Part shown: positions 63,159 to 64,000 of the stretch, in pieces | Numbering within the stretch: position 1 is the first letter of the stretch | Layout: every line of letters begins with the position of its first letter | Source of the DNA: Mucilaginibacter mali | GTDB lineage: Bacteria > Bacteroidota > Bacteroidia > Sphingobacteriales > Sphingobacteriaceae | Assembly: GCF_013283875.1 (NCBI RefSeq) | Contig: NZ_CP054139.1 | Location: 2,356,001-2,420,000, forward strand | Direction: 5' to 3' | DNA length: 64,000 bases | The notes under the pieces: model-generated | Databases searched by the model: none | The model's input: the letters and a program-made list of their open reading frames with translations, nothing else | What the model was told of the DNA's origin: nothing | Made by a program: the position numbers and the translations under genes

Positions 63159-64000
63159 TTGGATTACTTACAGGGATTAAACCCCGAACAACGAGGAGCA
63201 GTAGTACAATTAAAAGGCCCGGTAATGATCATTGCCGGCGCCGGATCGGGCAAAACACGTGTAATTACCTATCGTGTGGCGCACCTGATAAACAGCGGTG
63301 TTGATGCCTTTAACATACTGGTTTTAACCTTTACCAACAAAGCCGCCAAAGAAATGCGCGAGCGTATTACCCACGTGGTTGGCCCCGAGGCAAAGAATAT
63401 ATGGATGGGCACCTTCCACTCGGTATTTGCAAAGATACTGCGTGTAGAAGCCGAGAAACTGGGCTATCCAAACAACTTCACCATTTACGATACCGACGAT
63501 AGCAAAAGCGTGTTGCGGGCCATCTTAAAAGAGATGAACCTGGACGATAAGCTGTATAGCGCCAACTTTGTGTACAATCGTATTTCCGCAGCCAAGAATA
63601 ACCTGATCAGTTGGATGGAATATGCCAAGAACGAACAGATACAGGCCGACGACCATTCCAGCGGGCGCCCGTTTTTAGCTAAGATATACGAAACCTATGC
63701 ACAGCGCTGCTACAAAGCCGGGGCGATGGATTTTGACGACTTGTTATTCAAAACCAACGAGTTACTGAAGAGTTACCCTGATGTGCTGAACAAATACCAG
63801 CACAAATTTCGCTATATTATGGTGGATGAGTATCAGGATACTAACTTTTCGCAATACCTTATTGTAAAGAAGCTGGCCGCTGTTACCGAAAACATTTGCG
63901 TAGTGGGCGACGACGCGCAGAGTATCTATGCCTTCCGTGGGGCCAATATCCAAAATATCCTGAACTTTGAAAAGGACTACCCGGATGTGAAGGTATTTAA
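63159..64000 (+). CDS. UvrD/PcrA-type ATP-dependent DNA helicase, 3' truncated by window edge
   Basis: The first 280 codons of a superfamily 1A helicase. Start is TTG 63159 (MDYLQGLNPEQ), preceded by AGAGGAAG as a possible ribosome-binding site; no in-frame ATG precedes it. Q-motif GLNPEQRGAV, Walker A IAGAGSGKT, motif Ia TFTNKAAKEM, motif II VDEYQDTN and motif III GDDAQSIYAFRGAN. DNA repair or replication restart. The frame is open to the last base of the window. Confidence 0.93.
   Translation, partial: MDYLQGLNPEQRGAVVQLKGPVMIIAGAGSGKTRVITYRVAHLINSGVDAFNILVLTFTNKAAKEMRERITHVVGPEAKNIWMGTFHSVFAKILRVEAEKLGYPNNFTIYDTDDSKSVLRAILKEMNLDDKLYSANFVYNRISAAKNNLISWMEYAKNEQIQADDHSSGRPFLAKIYETYAQRCYKAGAMDFDDLLFKTNELLKSYPDVLNKYQHKFRYIMVDEYQDTNFSQYLIVKKLAAVTENICVVGDDAQSIYAFRGANIQNILNFEKDYPDVKVF

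Overview
The window looks like chromosomal DNA of a Bacteroidota bacterium, most likely family Sphingobacteriaceae (Mucilaginibacter or Pedobacter-like). This rests on a gliding-motility gldC homologue, DUF4251 and VF530-type small proteins, Bacteroidota -7 promoter boxes (TAnnTTTG), near absence of Shine-Dalgarno sequences and large double-FtsX (MacB-like) permeases. No rRNA, tRNA, transposase, phage gene or CRISPR array was seen.

Layout. 0-18 kb is mainly housekeeping: a DUF71 PP-loop ATPase; an SDR oxidoreductase plus TetR regulator with twin operators; serC-serA (serine synthesis); an MFS transporter; an rhlE / small membrane protein / gldC operon; an acyl-CoA carboxylase beta subunit preceded by a 42-bp palindrome; a LOG-family phosphoribohydrolase; guaB; a VapBC-like toxin-antitoxin pair; a pair of M16 peptidases; a HEAT-like protein. 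18.4-43 kb is the outstanding feature: one membrane-fusion protein gene, one MacB/LolD-type ATPase gene and nine tandem paralogous ~790-aa FtsX/MacB permease genes on the minus strand (the last truncated), divergent from an NtrC-type response regulator and its histidine kinase (43.3-46 kb). A conserved ~45-bp box lies upstream of the adaptor gene and again inside the array, which suggests two co-regulated transcription units. 46-53 kb holds an FMN reductase, a VF530 protein, two secreted unknowns, htpG and a DUF4251 protein. 51.2-57.1 kb is a molybdenum island: modABC, a YdeP/FdhF-type molybdopterin oxidoreductase, a small unknown protein and fdhD. 57-64 kb has a His-tailed SlyD-like isomerase, a DUF255 thioredoxin-domain protein, higBA, an M1 aminopeptidase, a small membrane protein and the start of a UvrD/PcrA helicase gene that runs off the window.

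A second theme is the intergenic DNA. Many gaps carry imperfect or perfect inverted repeats from about eight sequence families (GTCATTGCGAGG, GATTAGA, AGTCCGGAAGTCCG, CCTCCTAACCTCCCC, TTGGTCATTGGTC, CCACAAAGAACACAAAG, CTTTCAGCTTTTACC and others). Nearly every junction in the permease array carries one, including a perfect 36-bp-arm hairpin at 25754-25838.

Start codons were moved from the longest open frame when the extra N-terminus ran through an intergenic repeat, began at an upstream TTG, or did not fit the family. All functional statements come from motif recognition by eye; no database search was run.
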